From assembly GCA_031385325.1 (NCBI GenBank), contig JANNBJ010000056.1:1-17895 (forward strand): DNA of 17,895 nt, in the 5' to 3' direction. Source of the stretch: SYFY01 sp031385325. GTDB lineage: Bacteria; Pseudomonadota; Gammaproteobacteria; Pseudomonadales; Azotimanducaceae. Each line of letters opens with the position of its first letter. Positions within the stretch are counted from its first letter, which is position 1. Shown piece by piece: positions 8,913 through 14,997 of this stretch. The notes under the pieces were generated by a model. The model was given only the letters and a program-made list of their open reading frames with translations. It did no database searches and was not told the DNA's origin. Both the position numbers and the translations under genes were made by a program.

Positions 8913-9233
8913 TCAAGGGCATAGCTTGAGCTGGGAATAGTGCGCGGCCAGATCGTCAATGTCCTGATCGGTGAGTGTCTGCACAAACGGCGCCATGGTG
9001 GGTTCAACCCGGGCGCCATCTCGAAACGCCCTGATCTGCTTGATCAAATAACCGGCCTGCTGACCGGCAAGATTCGGCCAACCTGGATTGCTGCTGATTC
9101 CCTTGATGCCCTGGCAGGCAGCACAAAGCGTGGCCTTGGTTGCACCGCGGGTTTTGTCACCACTTGCCTGTGCGCTGATCGATACAAGCAGCGCAGCTCC
9201 AACGAGCGTCACGTAAACAATCCTGTTAGGCAT
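8913..9233 (-). CDS. Class I cytochrome c-like protein with lost haem His (CAACQ)
   Basis: A 106-residue exported protein with a signal peptide (MPNRIVYVTLVGAALLVSIS, cleavage after AQA, about residue 23). The fold is that of a cytochrome c553-type domain: KATLCAACQG, then PNLAGQQAGYLIKQIRAFRDG, PTMAP (Met axial ligand) and DIDDLAAHY. The haem attachment motif should be CxxCH but reads CAACQ (Cys37, Cys40, Gln41). The codon is CAG where CAC or CAT is expected. Covalent attachment and axial ligation would be badly impaired, so the protein is probably non-functional or a recent mutant. A good ribosome site (GGAG, 6 bases) precedes the ATG. It lies directly after the broken norB and shares its decay; the norB frame runs past this start. 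Confidence 0.85.
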   Translation of the reverse strand: MPNRIVYVTLVGAALLVSISAQASGDKTRGATKATLCAACQGIKGISSNPGWPNLAGQQAGYLIKQIRAFRDGARVEPTMAPFVQTLTDQDIDDLAAHYSQLKLCP

Positions 9234-9901
9234 TGAAATCTCCGGTTTTGGCTACCGTGCCATCGCGGGCTGGCCCGCCAAGGGAAGCACATCGAAGGCA
9301 CCTGACAGGTCCTTTGTGCTGCGTGTTTCATGCCGGCCACGTAGAGCCCCGCGAGGGCAAGCAGGTCGAGCACCAAAGTGCCGGCGATGCCGCTCCAGCA
9401 ACCCCGCACAAACGTCGCGGTGACGTTGTAGAAAAACACCAGCATGCAAACCACAATGCCAATGTCTGCCCAGCGTGGTGCTTCCATGTACTCACGACCT
9501 TCGTTGATCAGCCAGATGGAAGCCATCTCGCCGGCACCGGTCTGGACCACGAGAAACACGACGACTACGACCGTGACCGCAAGCGTCAGGATCCAGAAGT
9601 TGATCTTCGCAAGGCCTGCACCCACCAGCGGAATACCGGCTTCGTCTTCGACAAGCCAGTACAAACAGCCAAGAAAGCCGAACAGCAGCCAGACCACCAT
9701 GGCATTGATGTGAACCATGCGATTGACGTTGAAGTCGAGCACACCATGCAGCAGGTCAGGGTACAGATACTGTAGTCCTGCCACCATTCCGGAGATGGTT
9801 TGTGCCAGGAACAACACCATCGCACCGACAAAATAGTGCGCCGCAATCTTCTGACCATGGCCTGACAAGGACGACGCAGTTTGAGGTGTGCTCACATTCA
9901 T
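9209..9901 (-). pseudogene. norB: Truncated NorB (nitric oxide reductase large subunit)
   Basis: Residues 1-192 align well with the N-terminal part of NorB (haem-copper oxidase superfamily): AGLQYLYPD, FNVNRMVHINAMVVWLLFGF (His64 is the low-spin haem b ligand), NEGREYMEAP and about five membrane helices. After YVAGMKHAA the family sequence stops abruptly. The remaining 36 residues are unrelated, and about half of a normal 450-residue NorB is missing. The lost part includes the ligands of haem b3 and FeB. In the +1 frame the DNA before 9252 reads DLSGAFDVLPLAGQPAMAR and then TAG. This could be the original C-terminus, implying an internal deletion. The ATG (9899-9901) overlaps the norC stop as ATGA. 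GGAGG abuts it, so the GTG two codons later, with better spacing, may be the true start. It cannot reduce NO. Confidence 0.85.
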
Positions 9902-10293
9902 CCTCCGGCCACGTCAGATTGAGGCAACGGTTTGAAGTTGACTGGAAAGCCATTCGTGTCGATCGCCGACATCCACTTCGGATAGGCGATGACACCACGC
10001 GCCTCGGCTGCCGTCAGACCAAGGTCTGGCATTCGCCGGCCAGTACCGAAAGTGCGTGCGTTGGTGACCGTGTCCTGAAGGAACATGAGCATCAACATCT
10101 CTCTGGCTGCGTCATTTCCGCAGCCAGGGTCGAGTCACGCCTTGGTCAGATCGGGTGCGAAATACGCGCCATTACCCAGCAGCGTGTGGCAGTTCATGCA
10201 GTTCCTGGCCTGAATAGTCATCTTGCCCAGATCGACCAGGGCGAAGGACTCATCCGCCGTCAATTCTTTGCCAAACACTGTATCGTCTGTTGT
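9898..10293 (-). pseudogene. norC: NorC-like cytochrome c, 5'-truncated with in-frame stop
   Basis: Reading the minus strand from about 10293, the frame gives DDTVFGKELTADES, then the haem motif NCMNCHTLLGNGAYFAPDL (CxxCH codons at 10186-10200), which is typical of NorC. A TGA (10135-10137) then interrupts the frame. Beyond it the same frame continues with LMLMFLQDTVTNARTFGTGRRM and ends KWMSAIDTNGFPVNF, the usual NorC C-terminus. In intact relatives the TGA position is, as I recall, the Trp of a KAWLDPxWG segment. The second Trp is also changed here (TGC), and an AYLKW motif reads AYPKW. The N-terminal membrane anchor is missing; the frame runs straight into the 3' end of the upstream lipoprotein gene. 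The ATG-initiated 66-residue remnant is 9898-10098. Its TGA overlaps the norB ATG. Confidence 0.85.
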
Positions 10294-10856
10294 TAAGGCG
10301 GGAAGGTCTCGAACAACGCCGGTATGGCGGTACCCAATACTTTTTCTGCGTGATCCCGGTCTTCCGGATACAACGTCCGCTCAACCCAACCACGCCAGAC
10401 CGGCTCGCCGCGGTAATACACATCGGCGGCGAGAAAGCCGATAGTCTGGATTTCCATGCGCTGCGCCGTGCCCATGTCCACTCGCTCCCAACAGTCTGTG
10501 GAATCACAGGGTGAGTTCGTTGTGGTCATGGACAGCACTTCCCGACGCGTTCGAAAGGTCAGCGCCACACGAAGGTCGGCAGGGACACCATCCGGTGTCT
10601 CGGTGACAAAATGGAACCCTTTCTTTTTCAGTTCACCGATCACCGCTTGTTCCAGCCCCTTGACGATCACCGGGCTGACATAACCAGTTTGATCATTCAG
10701 ATCAACCGCCGGCACAGTGTTCCAGGTGAACGTGTTCAGTCCACTCATCGATCCAGGTTCGACCGTACAGTGAGAACCCTTGTTCATTGGTGCCGCCGCG
10801 CATGCACTCAGCACCGCAAGCAGCACCAGCATCGGTAGCGAACGATTACGTTTCAT
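10293..10856 (-). CDS. DUF4136-like lipoprotein
   Basis: A 187-residue lipoprotein. The frame opens at 10958, but the ATG at 10856 is chosen: GAGGGA lies just upstream and the product opens with a lipoprotein signal (MKRNRSLPMLVLLAVLSAC, lipobox LSAC, Cys19). The rejected extension would be translated partly from a 12-bp tandem repeat. The mature domain fits DUF4136: SGLNTFTWNTVP near the start, a long amphipathic helix (VIVKGLEQAVIGELKKKGF), and the ending GFLAADVYYRGEPVWRGW then AIPALFETFPP. The function of this family is not established; the protein should sit in the inner or outer membrane facing the periplasm. Its stop lies exactly where the norC remnant begins. Confidence 0.85.
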   Translation of the reverse strand: MKRNRSLPMLVLLAVLSACAAAPMNKGSHCTVEPGSMSGLNTFTWNTVPAVDLNDQTGYVSPVIVKGLEQAVIGELKKKGFHFVTETPDGVPADLRVALTFRTRREVLSMTTTNSPCDSTDCWERVDMGTAQRMEIQTIGFLAADVYYRGEPVWRGWVERTLYPEDRDHAEKVLGTAIPALFETFPP

Positions 10857-10869
10857 GCCATCCCTCTTT

Positions 10870-10905
10870 GTCTTTACGTGCGTCTTTACGTGCGTCTTTA
10901 CGTGG
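10870..10905 (-). repeat. Three tandem 12-bp repeats upstream of lipoprotein gene
   Basis: GTCTTTACGTGC is repeated head to tail at 10870-10881, 10882-10893 and 10894-10905 (last base G). It lies 14 bp upstream of the lipoprotein start, in the likely 5' untranslated region or promoter. In the long reading frame it would encode HVKT three times. Slippage could change copy number and therefore promoter or leader spacing. Confidence 0.85.
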
Positions 10906-10951
10906 GTCGGTGGGTGATTCGTCAGCTGGGTCCTAAGTGCGTCGATACCAA

Positions 10952-11016
10952 CCCGCATTATTCATGAATGACCTGCTGCGGACGCCCTCGCTAGGTTCCT
11001 TCATGAATAATGCGGG
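10952..11016. repeat. 65-bp element with perfect 17-bp inverted ends
   Basis: CCCGCATTATTCATGAA (10952-10968) and its exact reverse complement (11000-11016) flank a 31-bp centre. The centre itself has a short ACCT/AGGT pairing. The element abuts the stop codon of the UspA gene (11017-11019). It has no T run, so it is not a standard terminator. The form, with perfect long ends and a short unrelated core, resembles a miniature inverted-repeat element or joined insertion-sequence ends. No target duplication is obvious at its edges. Confidence 0.85.
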
Positions 11017-11457
11017 CTAGATGCGTACCGTCAGCACGTCGCACGGCGCGCCGTGCAGAACCCCATTGGCCGTCGAACCAAGAATCAACCCCAGGCCGTG
11101 ACGGCCGTGAGACCCCATGACGATCAGATCTGCGCCCAGCGACTTGGCGCGATTGCGCACTTCCGGAGCCGGAATGCCGAAGACGATATGTCTGCGATCA
11201 GCCGGTATTCCGAGCGGGGCGCACAGCGACTCCAGCCGCTTGCGCGCAGAGGCTTCTGCTTCAACTTCAAAGTTCATGAGCGCCTGACCCATCGTCGCCG
11301 TCTCTATACCCGTGTAGGCATAAGTCAGCGGCCGAATCACGGTCAACACAGACAACGAGGCGCCATAGAGGCCTGCGAGTGTCTGCGCACTTTCAAGCAC
11401 CTCAGGGGCTTCTTCCGTCAGGTCAATCGCAACAAGAATGTGACGGTACTTTTTCAT
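11017..11457 (-). CDS. Universal stress protein, UspA family
   Basis: A single-domain Usp of 146 residues. The frame opens at 11508, but the ATG at 11457 is preferred: GGGAG lies 7 bases upstream and the product starts MKKYRHILVAIDLT, the standard Usp opening. The C-terminal GSHGRHGLGLILGS (115-128) is an ATP-binding-type glycine loop (G-x2-G-x8-G-S), followed by VLHGAPCDVLTVRI. Usp proteins bind ATP or AMP and support survival under starvation, low oxygen or redox stress; the direct target is not known here. The gene lies 47 bp after the cytochrome c gene on the same strand and is probably cotranscribed with it. It is similar to the partial Usp at the end of the window. Confidence 0.93.
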   Translation of the reverse strand: MKKYRHILVAIDLTEEAPEVLESAQTLAGLYGASLSVLTVIRPLTYAYTGIETATMGQALMNFEVEAEASARKRLESLCAPLGIPADRRHIVFGIPAPEVRNRAKSLGADLIVMGSHGRHGLGLILGSTANGVLHGAPCDVLTVRI

Positions 11458-11504
11458 TTCTCTACTCCCGGAAGCCACAAGGTATGTTTGAGTATTCGGC
11501 CGAA

Positions 11505-12083
11505 TCAACGCGCATTCTGATTTTCATGAAGAGGGCCATTTTGCGTGAGGACTTTCTCACCACCGTTCGCCGGATCGAAGATGAACACCCCCACCCGGAT
11601 ATAGGCGTCCTTAGCGGTACCCCCAACCGGAACGTTGGCTGGAATCCGCTTCTCGGTCGCTGGCAGAGATTTCAGATACGCCGCGATATCCTGCGCATCC
11701 CGCTCTTTCAACAGGCTGTAGTTTCGCCACGGCATCACAGGAACGAGCACGTCTCGCTGATGGGTCACGCCCGTGAGAATGGCACCTGCAATATCCTGCC
11801 GGGACCAGTTGCCGAGACCGGTTTCGCGATCCGATGTCAGATTGCTCGGGAATACTACGGCTGGTGGCCTGCCTTCGTAATAGTCGGACCAGGCAACTCC
11901 CACGCTGGATCCCGCCAACCAGGGGCCAGTGGGTTTTCCCAACAAGGCGCCTTCAGTGTGACAACCACCGCAGCCGAGAATAGTCGTCAGATAGGCGCCT
12001 CGATCAACGGAATTGTCGGCAGCTGCACTTGTCGAGATCACGCACAAACCAATCAGAATCAATACCAGCCCGGTCGTTTTCAA
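11505..12083 (-). CDS. Exported monohaem c-type cytochrome
   Basis: A 192-residue periplasmic cytochrome c. The start is a TTG at 12083: GGAGGG lies 7 bases upstream, no ATG fits, and the product begins with a clear signal peptide (MKTTGLVLILIGLCVISTSA, cleavage near AAA, 22). The haem motif GCGGCH is at 37-42 (Cys38, Cys41, His42). The PVMPWRNYSLL segment supplies the likely Met ligand. RGAYLTTILGCGGCH and RDAQDIAAYLKSLP resemble the cytochrome subunits of membrane dehydrogenases and other class I cytochromes. No dehydrogenase partner is adjacent, so the electron donor is unknown. It is divergent from another cytochrome c gene and upstream of usp. Confidence 0.88.
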   Translation of the reverse strand: MKTTGLVLILIGLCVISTSAAADNSVDRGAYLTTILGCGGCHTEGALLGKPTGPWLAGSSVGVAWSDYYEGRPPAVVFPSNLTSDRETGLGNWSRQDIAGAILTGVTHQRDVLVPVMPWRNYSLLKERDAQDIAAYLKSLPATEKRIPANVPVGGTAKDAYIRVGVFIFDPANGGEKVLTQNGPLHENQNAR

Positions 12084-12264
12084 CTGATCGCCCTCCGGCT
12101 ACCAACACACTGCGTATCAGCCACACTCTGCGCTCACTGAAAGGTGTTACCTATCGTGGAAACCATGCACCTTGGCAGCGGTCTCACTTCGGTAACCCCC
12201 CATAGGAAAGACCATCGAGACGCTCCACCATGTCTGATCTCGTCAAACTCAGGATTGGATCACC
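12084..12264. promoter_or_regulatory. Divergent intergenic region between two cytochrome c genes
   Basis: This 181-bp region must hold promoters for the two divergent cytochrome genes. A TTGGCA (12172-12177, five of six matches to a -35) points toward the + strand gene, but no good -10 lies at the right distance. TTACCTAT (12147-12154) contains a NarL-type TACCTAT heptamer. No FNR-type TTGAT-N4-ATCAA site is present. The assignment rests on gene order. Confidence 0.4.
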
Positions 12265-12720
12265 ATGCTGCATCGCTCCTTCGCTACCGGTGCCGTGCTC
12301 GCACTCTCCATGGGACTGGTCGGCTGCGAAAGCCAGTCGCAGGGGTTCGTTCTTCCGCCTGGTGATGTTGAAAAAGGCAAAGCAGCGTTCGTCGACCTGG
12401 GTTGCGGGTCATGCCACGTGCTGCAAGGTGTGTTCAAGAAGCTGCTACCCGAAGAAGGTGGTGACGAAGTCATCGAAGTCGTTCTGGGCGGCCCGGTCAG
12501 TCGCGTAAAAACCTATGGCGACCTGGTGACGTCGATCATCAATCCATCGCATCGATTGTCACGTGGCTCTCATGAAGACACCGTGAATCCCGACGGCACA
12601 TCGAAGATGCCTTACTACAACGACGTCATGTCCGTTCAGGAACTGGTGGATCTGACAACACTGCTCCAGTCGACATATTCACTCAAGGTACCGGAGTATA
12701 GTCCGTACTATCAGCAATAG
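12265..12720 (+). CDS. Lipoprotein monohaem cytochrome c
   Basis: A 151-residue cytochrome c anchored as a lipoprotein. The signal sequence MLHRSFATGAVLALSMGLVGC has lipobox LVGC with Cys21. The haem motif GCGSCH lies at 46-51, and KMPYYND (Met115) is the likely distal ligand. EDTVNPDGTSKMPYYNDVM followed by VQELVDLTTLLQSTY is the usual final part of a class I cytochrome c domain. A weak AGGA lies about 10 bases before the ATG. The protein probably carries electrons at a membrane surface. The insert between the haem motif and the C-terminal helix (LPEEGGDEVIEVVLGGPVSR) is longer than in minimal cytochromes. Its partner is unknown; the neighbouring cytochrome, divergently encoded, is a candidate. 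Confidence 0.88.
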   Translation: MLHRSFATGAVLALSMGLVGCESQSQGFVLPPGDVEKGKAAFVDLGCGSCHVLQGVFKKLLPEEGGDEVIEVVLGGPVSRVKTYGDLVTSIINPSHRLSRGSHEDTVNPDGTSKMPYYNDVMSVQELVDLTTLLQSTYSLKVPEYSPYYQQ

Positions 12721-12772
12721 AACTTGCCCAACAGGTGTCGGCAGCTGCGCGGATAAGTTGGTGTAACAGCCA

Positions 12773-13114
12773 CTATGCTCGTTTATGACCGAGGAGCGCC
12801 GCATGCGTCGCAAGCATGCGACTGAATTCGCGCTCGTTGAGCGCTTGCATGGCCAGCATGGTTTCAGAAGCGTGAGCCATTCGCCGACCCAGATACTCAA
12901 ACCACACCTGCCCCGCGTTCCCGCCTGGCATTGCACTGAGGGTTCCCTGCCAATCTTGAACCCAGTCCTGAAGTGCCTGCCCCTGGATCAACGCTGCTGA
13001 TTCCATCCACTCCATGAAATGGCCTGCAATTGTCGTGGCTTCCACCCCCGCGAGGAATTCATTGCCGGAAATTTCCTGAACGACGCGATCGATCTCGACT
13101 TTGTTGTTACTCAT
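12773..13114 (-). CDS. Small helical protein coupled to tandem Usp
   Basis: A 113-residue protein whose ATG overlaps the stop of the preceding tandem Usp gene as ATGA (13111-13114). It has no separate ribosome site, so it is likely translated by coupling. The sequence is almost entirely predicted helix with many Trp and Gln residues: FMEWMESAALIQGQALQDWV, VQDWQGTLSAMPGGNAGQVW and YLGRRMAHASETMLAM. There is no signal peptide or membrane segment. The amphipathic pattern recalls phasins, which coat polyhydroxyalkanoate granules, but I see no diagnostic motif. I do not recognise the family firmly. The coupling to Usp suggests a role in the same stress response. Confidence 0.8.
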   Translation of the reverse strand: MSNNKVEIDRVVQEISGNEFLAGVEATTIAGHFMEWMESAALIQGQALQDWVQDWQGTLSAMPGGNAGQVWFEYLGRRMAHASETMLAMQALNEREFSRMLATHAALLGHKRA

Positions 13115-13992
13115 GGATGCACGGCCAGAACATCACAGCTTGCCCTTGCAACAATTTTTTCCGCCGAGTTCCCGATGCCAACAAGCTGCTTGAATCGGTG
13201 CGCATGGGTGCCCACCACCAGCATGTCGGCGTTCAGTTGGTGAGCCACCGTGTTCACGGCCTGCCCCACTTTGCCGATCGGCATGTGACGATGTGCTTTC
13301 CGAATGTCATACGCCTTGAGAAGTTCATTCAATCCACTCTCCATTAACAACCTGGCCCGAAGCTGCGCTTTTCGCTTGTCAAGAATATCCAGATCAATCA
13401 GCGCATTCGGCAATTCCGCCGCAGCCACGACATGAACTATTCCCCGCTCGAGCGCCGCCATGGTGTGGGCCGCGTCAAGTACGCGACGATTCAGACGCTG
13501 GTGCGCCCGATCCTGCCGCTTGACATCTATCGCAGCGAGCACGATGCCACTTTGCTTTCGCCTTCGAGTGGTCGTCAGAAGAACGGGAATCTTTGCGGTT
13601 CGCAGTAGCGCCCAGTCCAGGGGCGTGTGCAGGATGGTTCCCGACTGATGAACCGACTTGATCAGGAGATCTGCGCCACTCTTCTCCGCAATCCCTTCAA
13701 CCGAACTGGCAATGTCCTTGGTCCACAGAACTGATGTTCGGGCACGCTCCAGTTCGGGGGCATCAACCATTTGCGAAAGCAGCCAACTGCGTCGTTCAGC
13801 AATCATCGCCTGTTTGATTGCCAGATCCTGATCACGCGCGAATACACCATCACTATCGGCCAACGGACTCCAGCAGTACGACAACAGATGCACACGCGCG
13901 CCGCTCTCCTTGACCAGCCTCCTGGTCCGGGCAAGCGCCGTCTGGGGATGTTTTGGCTTGTCCACGAGAGTCAGAACCGACTGTAGTTTCAT
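13111..13992 (-). CDS. Tandem-domain universal stress protein (UspE-like)
   Basis: A 293-residue protein made of two Usp domains in tandem, as in UspE. The first spans about residues 1-143 (MKLQSVLTLVDKPKHPQTAL to KIPVLLTTTRR) and the second about 147-293 (SGIVLAAIDVKRQDRAHQ to ASCDVLAVHP). The second keeps GTHAHRFKQLVGIGNSAEKI, a partly degenerate glycine loop (A in place of the second Gly). The first domain has SVHQSGTILHTPLDWALL there and no glycine loop, so nucleotide binding is doubtful in that half. The ATG at 13992 has AAGGA 6 bases upstream. A small ORF ends inside that ribosome site. It is upstream of and coupled to the small helical protein. Such proteins act in stress, motility and anaerobic survival. 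Confidence 0.9.
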   Translation of the reverse strand: MKLQSVLTLVDKPKHPQTALARTRRLVKESGARVHLLSYCWSPLADSDGVFARDQDLAIKQAMIAERRSWLLSQMVDAPELERARTSVLWTKDIASSVEGIAEKSGADLLIKSVHQSGTILHTPLDWALLRTAKIPVLLTTTRRRKQSGIVLAAIDVKRQDRAHQRLNRRVLDAAHTMAALERGIVHVVAAAELPNALIDLDILDKRKAQLRARLLMESGLNELLKAYDIRKAHRHMPIGKVGQAVNTVAHQLNADMLVVGTHAHRFKQLVGIGNSAEKIVARASCDVLAVHP

Positions 13993-14001
13993 CGGTGATC
14001 C

Positions 14002-14181
14002 TTACTCCCCGGTCACACAATGGATACACGTCGTCGCAGTGGGCAGCGCCACCAGGCGATCCACCTCACCGACCAAACCTTCATTCAGATGGCTGGCAAT
14101 CGTGGTCAGGTTCATTCGAATGTTACCTTCGAGGAAAGACAATCTCATTTGATCGTAGGCAGGCAAAACAGCCGCTGCCAT
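14002..14181 (-). CDS. Possible small CxxC protein upstream of tandem Usp
   Basis: An ORF of 59 codons beginning at the ATG at 14181, with GGGA about 7 bases upstream; a TTG at 14187 is an alternative. It reads MAAAVLPAYDQMRLSFLEG and ends LVALPTATTCIHCVTGE. Codon choice resembles the neighbours. The TAA (14002-14004) falls inside the ribosome site of the next gene, a common sign of translational coupling. It has a single CxxC (Cys52, Cys55) near the C-terminus, which could bind metal or act as a redox pair, and no signal or membrane segment. I do not recognise a family. It could also be non-coding leader sequence. Confidence 0.4.
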   Translation of the reverse strand: MAAAVLPAYDQMRLSFLEGNIRMNLTTIASHLNEGLVGEVDRLVALPTATTCIHCVTGE

Positions 14182-14255
14182 CCGCAATTCCCACCGGGCC
14201 TGACGGAAATCCCGTAGTGTTCTCGTCGCGGATAACGTGCAATATTTCTCTTTGA

Positions 14256-14305
14256 CGAGGTTCCGTTCCTTCTCTCGCTCTCTCCCTCCCCGGAACGGGA
14301 CCTCG
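14256..14305. repeat. 14-bp inverted repeat around a polypyrimidine loop
   Basis: CGAGGTTCCGTTCC (14256-14269) pairs with GGAACGGGACCTCG (14292-14305) at 13 of 14 positions, and the mismatch becomes a G-U pair in RNA. The 22-base loop is almost pure pyrimidine on the + strand. It therefore transcribes to GA-rich RNA on the minus strand, the direction of the Usp genes. It lies between the hemerythrin terminator and the small ORF. A structured leader, an sRNA or a processing site is possible. Confidence 0.7.
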
Positions 14306-14371
14306 CTTTTCTTCTGATTCCGGGATCAACTGACGACAAGAATCAGCCAGAGCACGGTTCGAGCGAATACC

Positions 14372-14398
14372 AAAAAAGGTGGCGTCAGTCAGAACGCC
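14372..14398 (-). terminator. Probable terminator after the hemerythrin gene
   Basis: On the minus strand, three bases after the stop region, GGCGT (14398-14394) pairs with ACGCC (14385-14381) around an 8-base loop. Six Ts follow three bases later (14377-14372). The stem is short but GC-rich. It would end the fixL-fixJ-receiver-hemerythrin transcript before the Usp genes. Confidence 0.5.
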
Positions 14399-14400
14399 CG

Positions 14401-14997
14401 TCAACCACATTCATCAAGCAGTGCGAGCAGGCTCGCATATCGATTCAGTCGGCTCTCCCGAAGCGGATCGGGTACGTCGGTCTCGCTGGCTTTTATCTCG
14501 CTCCAGTCGGTCGCTGTGAGCAGCCGAACCGCCATGGGAAACAGCTGTTGCTCTTCACGCCGCATGTGTTCTTTCTGCATGGCGAGATAGATGCGCGCGT
14601 CGTGGTCGAGTTGCATACCTGCACCCTGTTGTTTCGATAGCAACGCGTCGATATCCAATTCCATACTTGCCGTTGCTGCCGCAAGTTCAGCATGCTGGGC
14701 AACCGTCAACTCGACGATGATCCGCTCGCTGGGCGTCAGTCCCTTGTCGATGAGGTGCTCGATAATTCGATCTTCCCGGGGATGATGCACCTGGTCTGGG
14801 TACTCGGCGATGTAGTCAATCAGATTGGCGAGCAAATCCAGTGTGTAGGGATCGCGCTGTGAAATCTGCAGGAGACATAGCTCCAGCGCGTCGATTACCC
14901 CACCGAGTGTCTTGTGATCTTCCAGCAGCATTTGCAAGGCAGGGCTGGGCGCATTCAATGTCCAGTCAATTCGAGTGTCGGAGATATCAGAAGTCAT
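14401..14997 (-). CDS. Hemerythrin HHE domain protein
   Basis: A 198-residue cytoplasmic protein. The ATG at 14997 is preferred over 15009 because GGAG lies 6 bases upstream. The four-helix hemerythrin ligand set is visible: His28 (LEDHKTL), His71/His72 with Glu75 (QVHHPRED), His102 (AQHAEL), and HMRREEQQLFP with His144 and Glu148/149. A di-iron centre of this type binds oxygen or NO, or senses iron and redox state. The C-terminal 40 residues (about 160-198) extend past the domain. The start overlaps the preceding receiver gene by 11 bp, so the two are translated together. With FixL upstream, an oxygen- or NO-responsive role is likely. Confidence 0.9.
   Translation of the reverse strand: MTSDISDTRIDWTLNAPSPALQMLLEDHKTLGGVIDALELCLLQISQRDPYTLDLLANLIDYIAEYPDQVHHPREDRIIEHLIDKGLTPSERIIVELTVAQHAELAAATASMELDIDALLSKQQGAGMQLDHDARIYLAMQKEHMRREEQQLFPMAVRLLTATDWSEIKASETDVPDPLRESRLNRYASLLALLDECG

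Noticed and set aside
10135..10137. TGA in norC read as recoded Trp or selenocysteine
   Set aside because: TGA serves as a normal stop in several intact genes here (for example 167-169 and 14401-14403), no selenocysteine structure is evident, and adjacent nor genes are also damaged.
10689..10705. TTGAT-N7-ATCAA resembling an FNR/CRP-type site
   Set aside because: The spacer is 7 rather than 4 and it lies inside the lipoprotein coding sequence. TTGATCAA at 9040-9047 also lacks the spacer and lies in a gene.
10870..10905. Possible CRISPR array
   Set aside because: The repeats are 12 bp, directly adjacent and have no spacers.
14355..14410. ATFFGI peptide on the minus strand, matching part of the receiver protein, as a partial gene duplication
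   Set aside because: Only about six residues match and the surrounding DNA does not; it also overlaps the proposed terminator.
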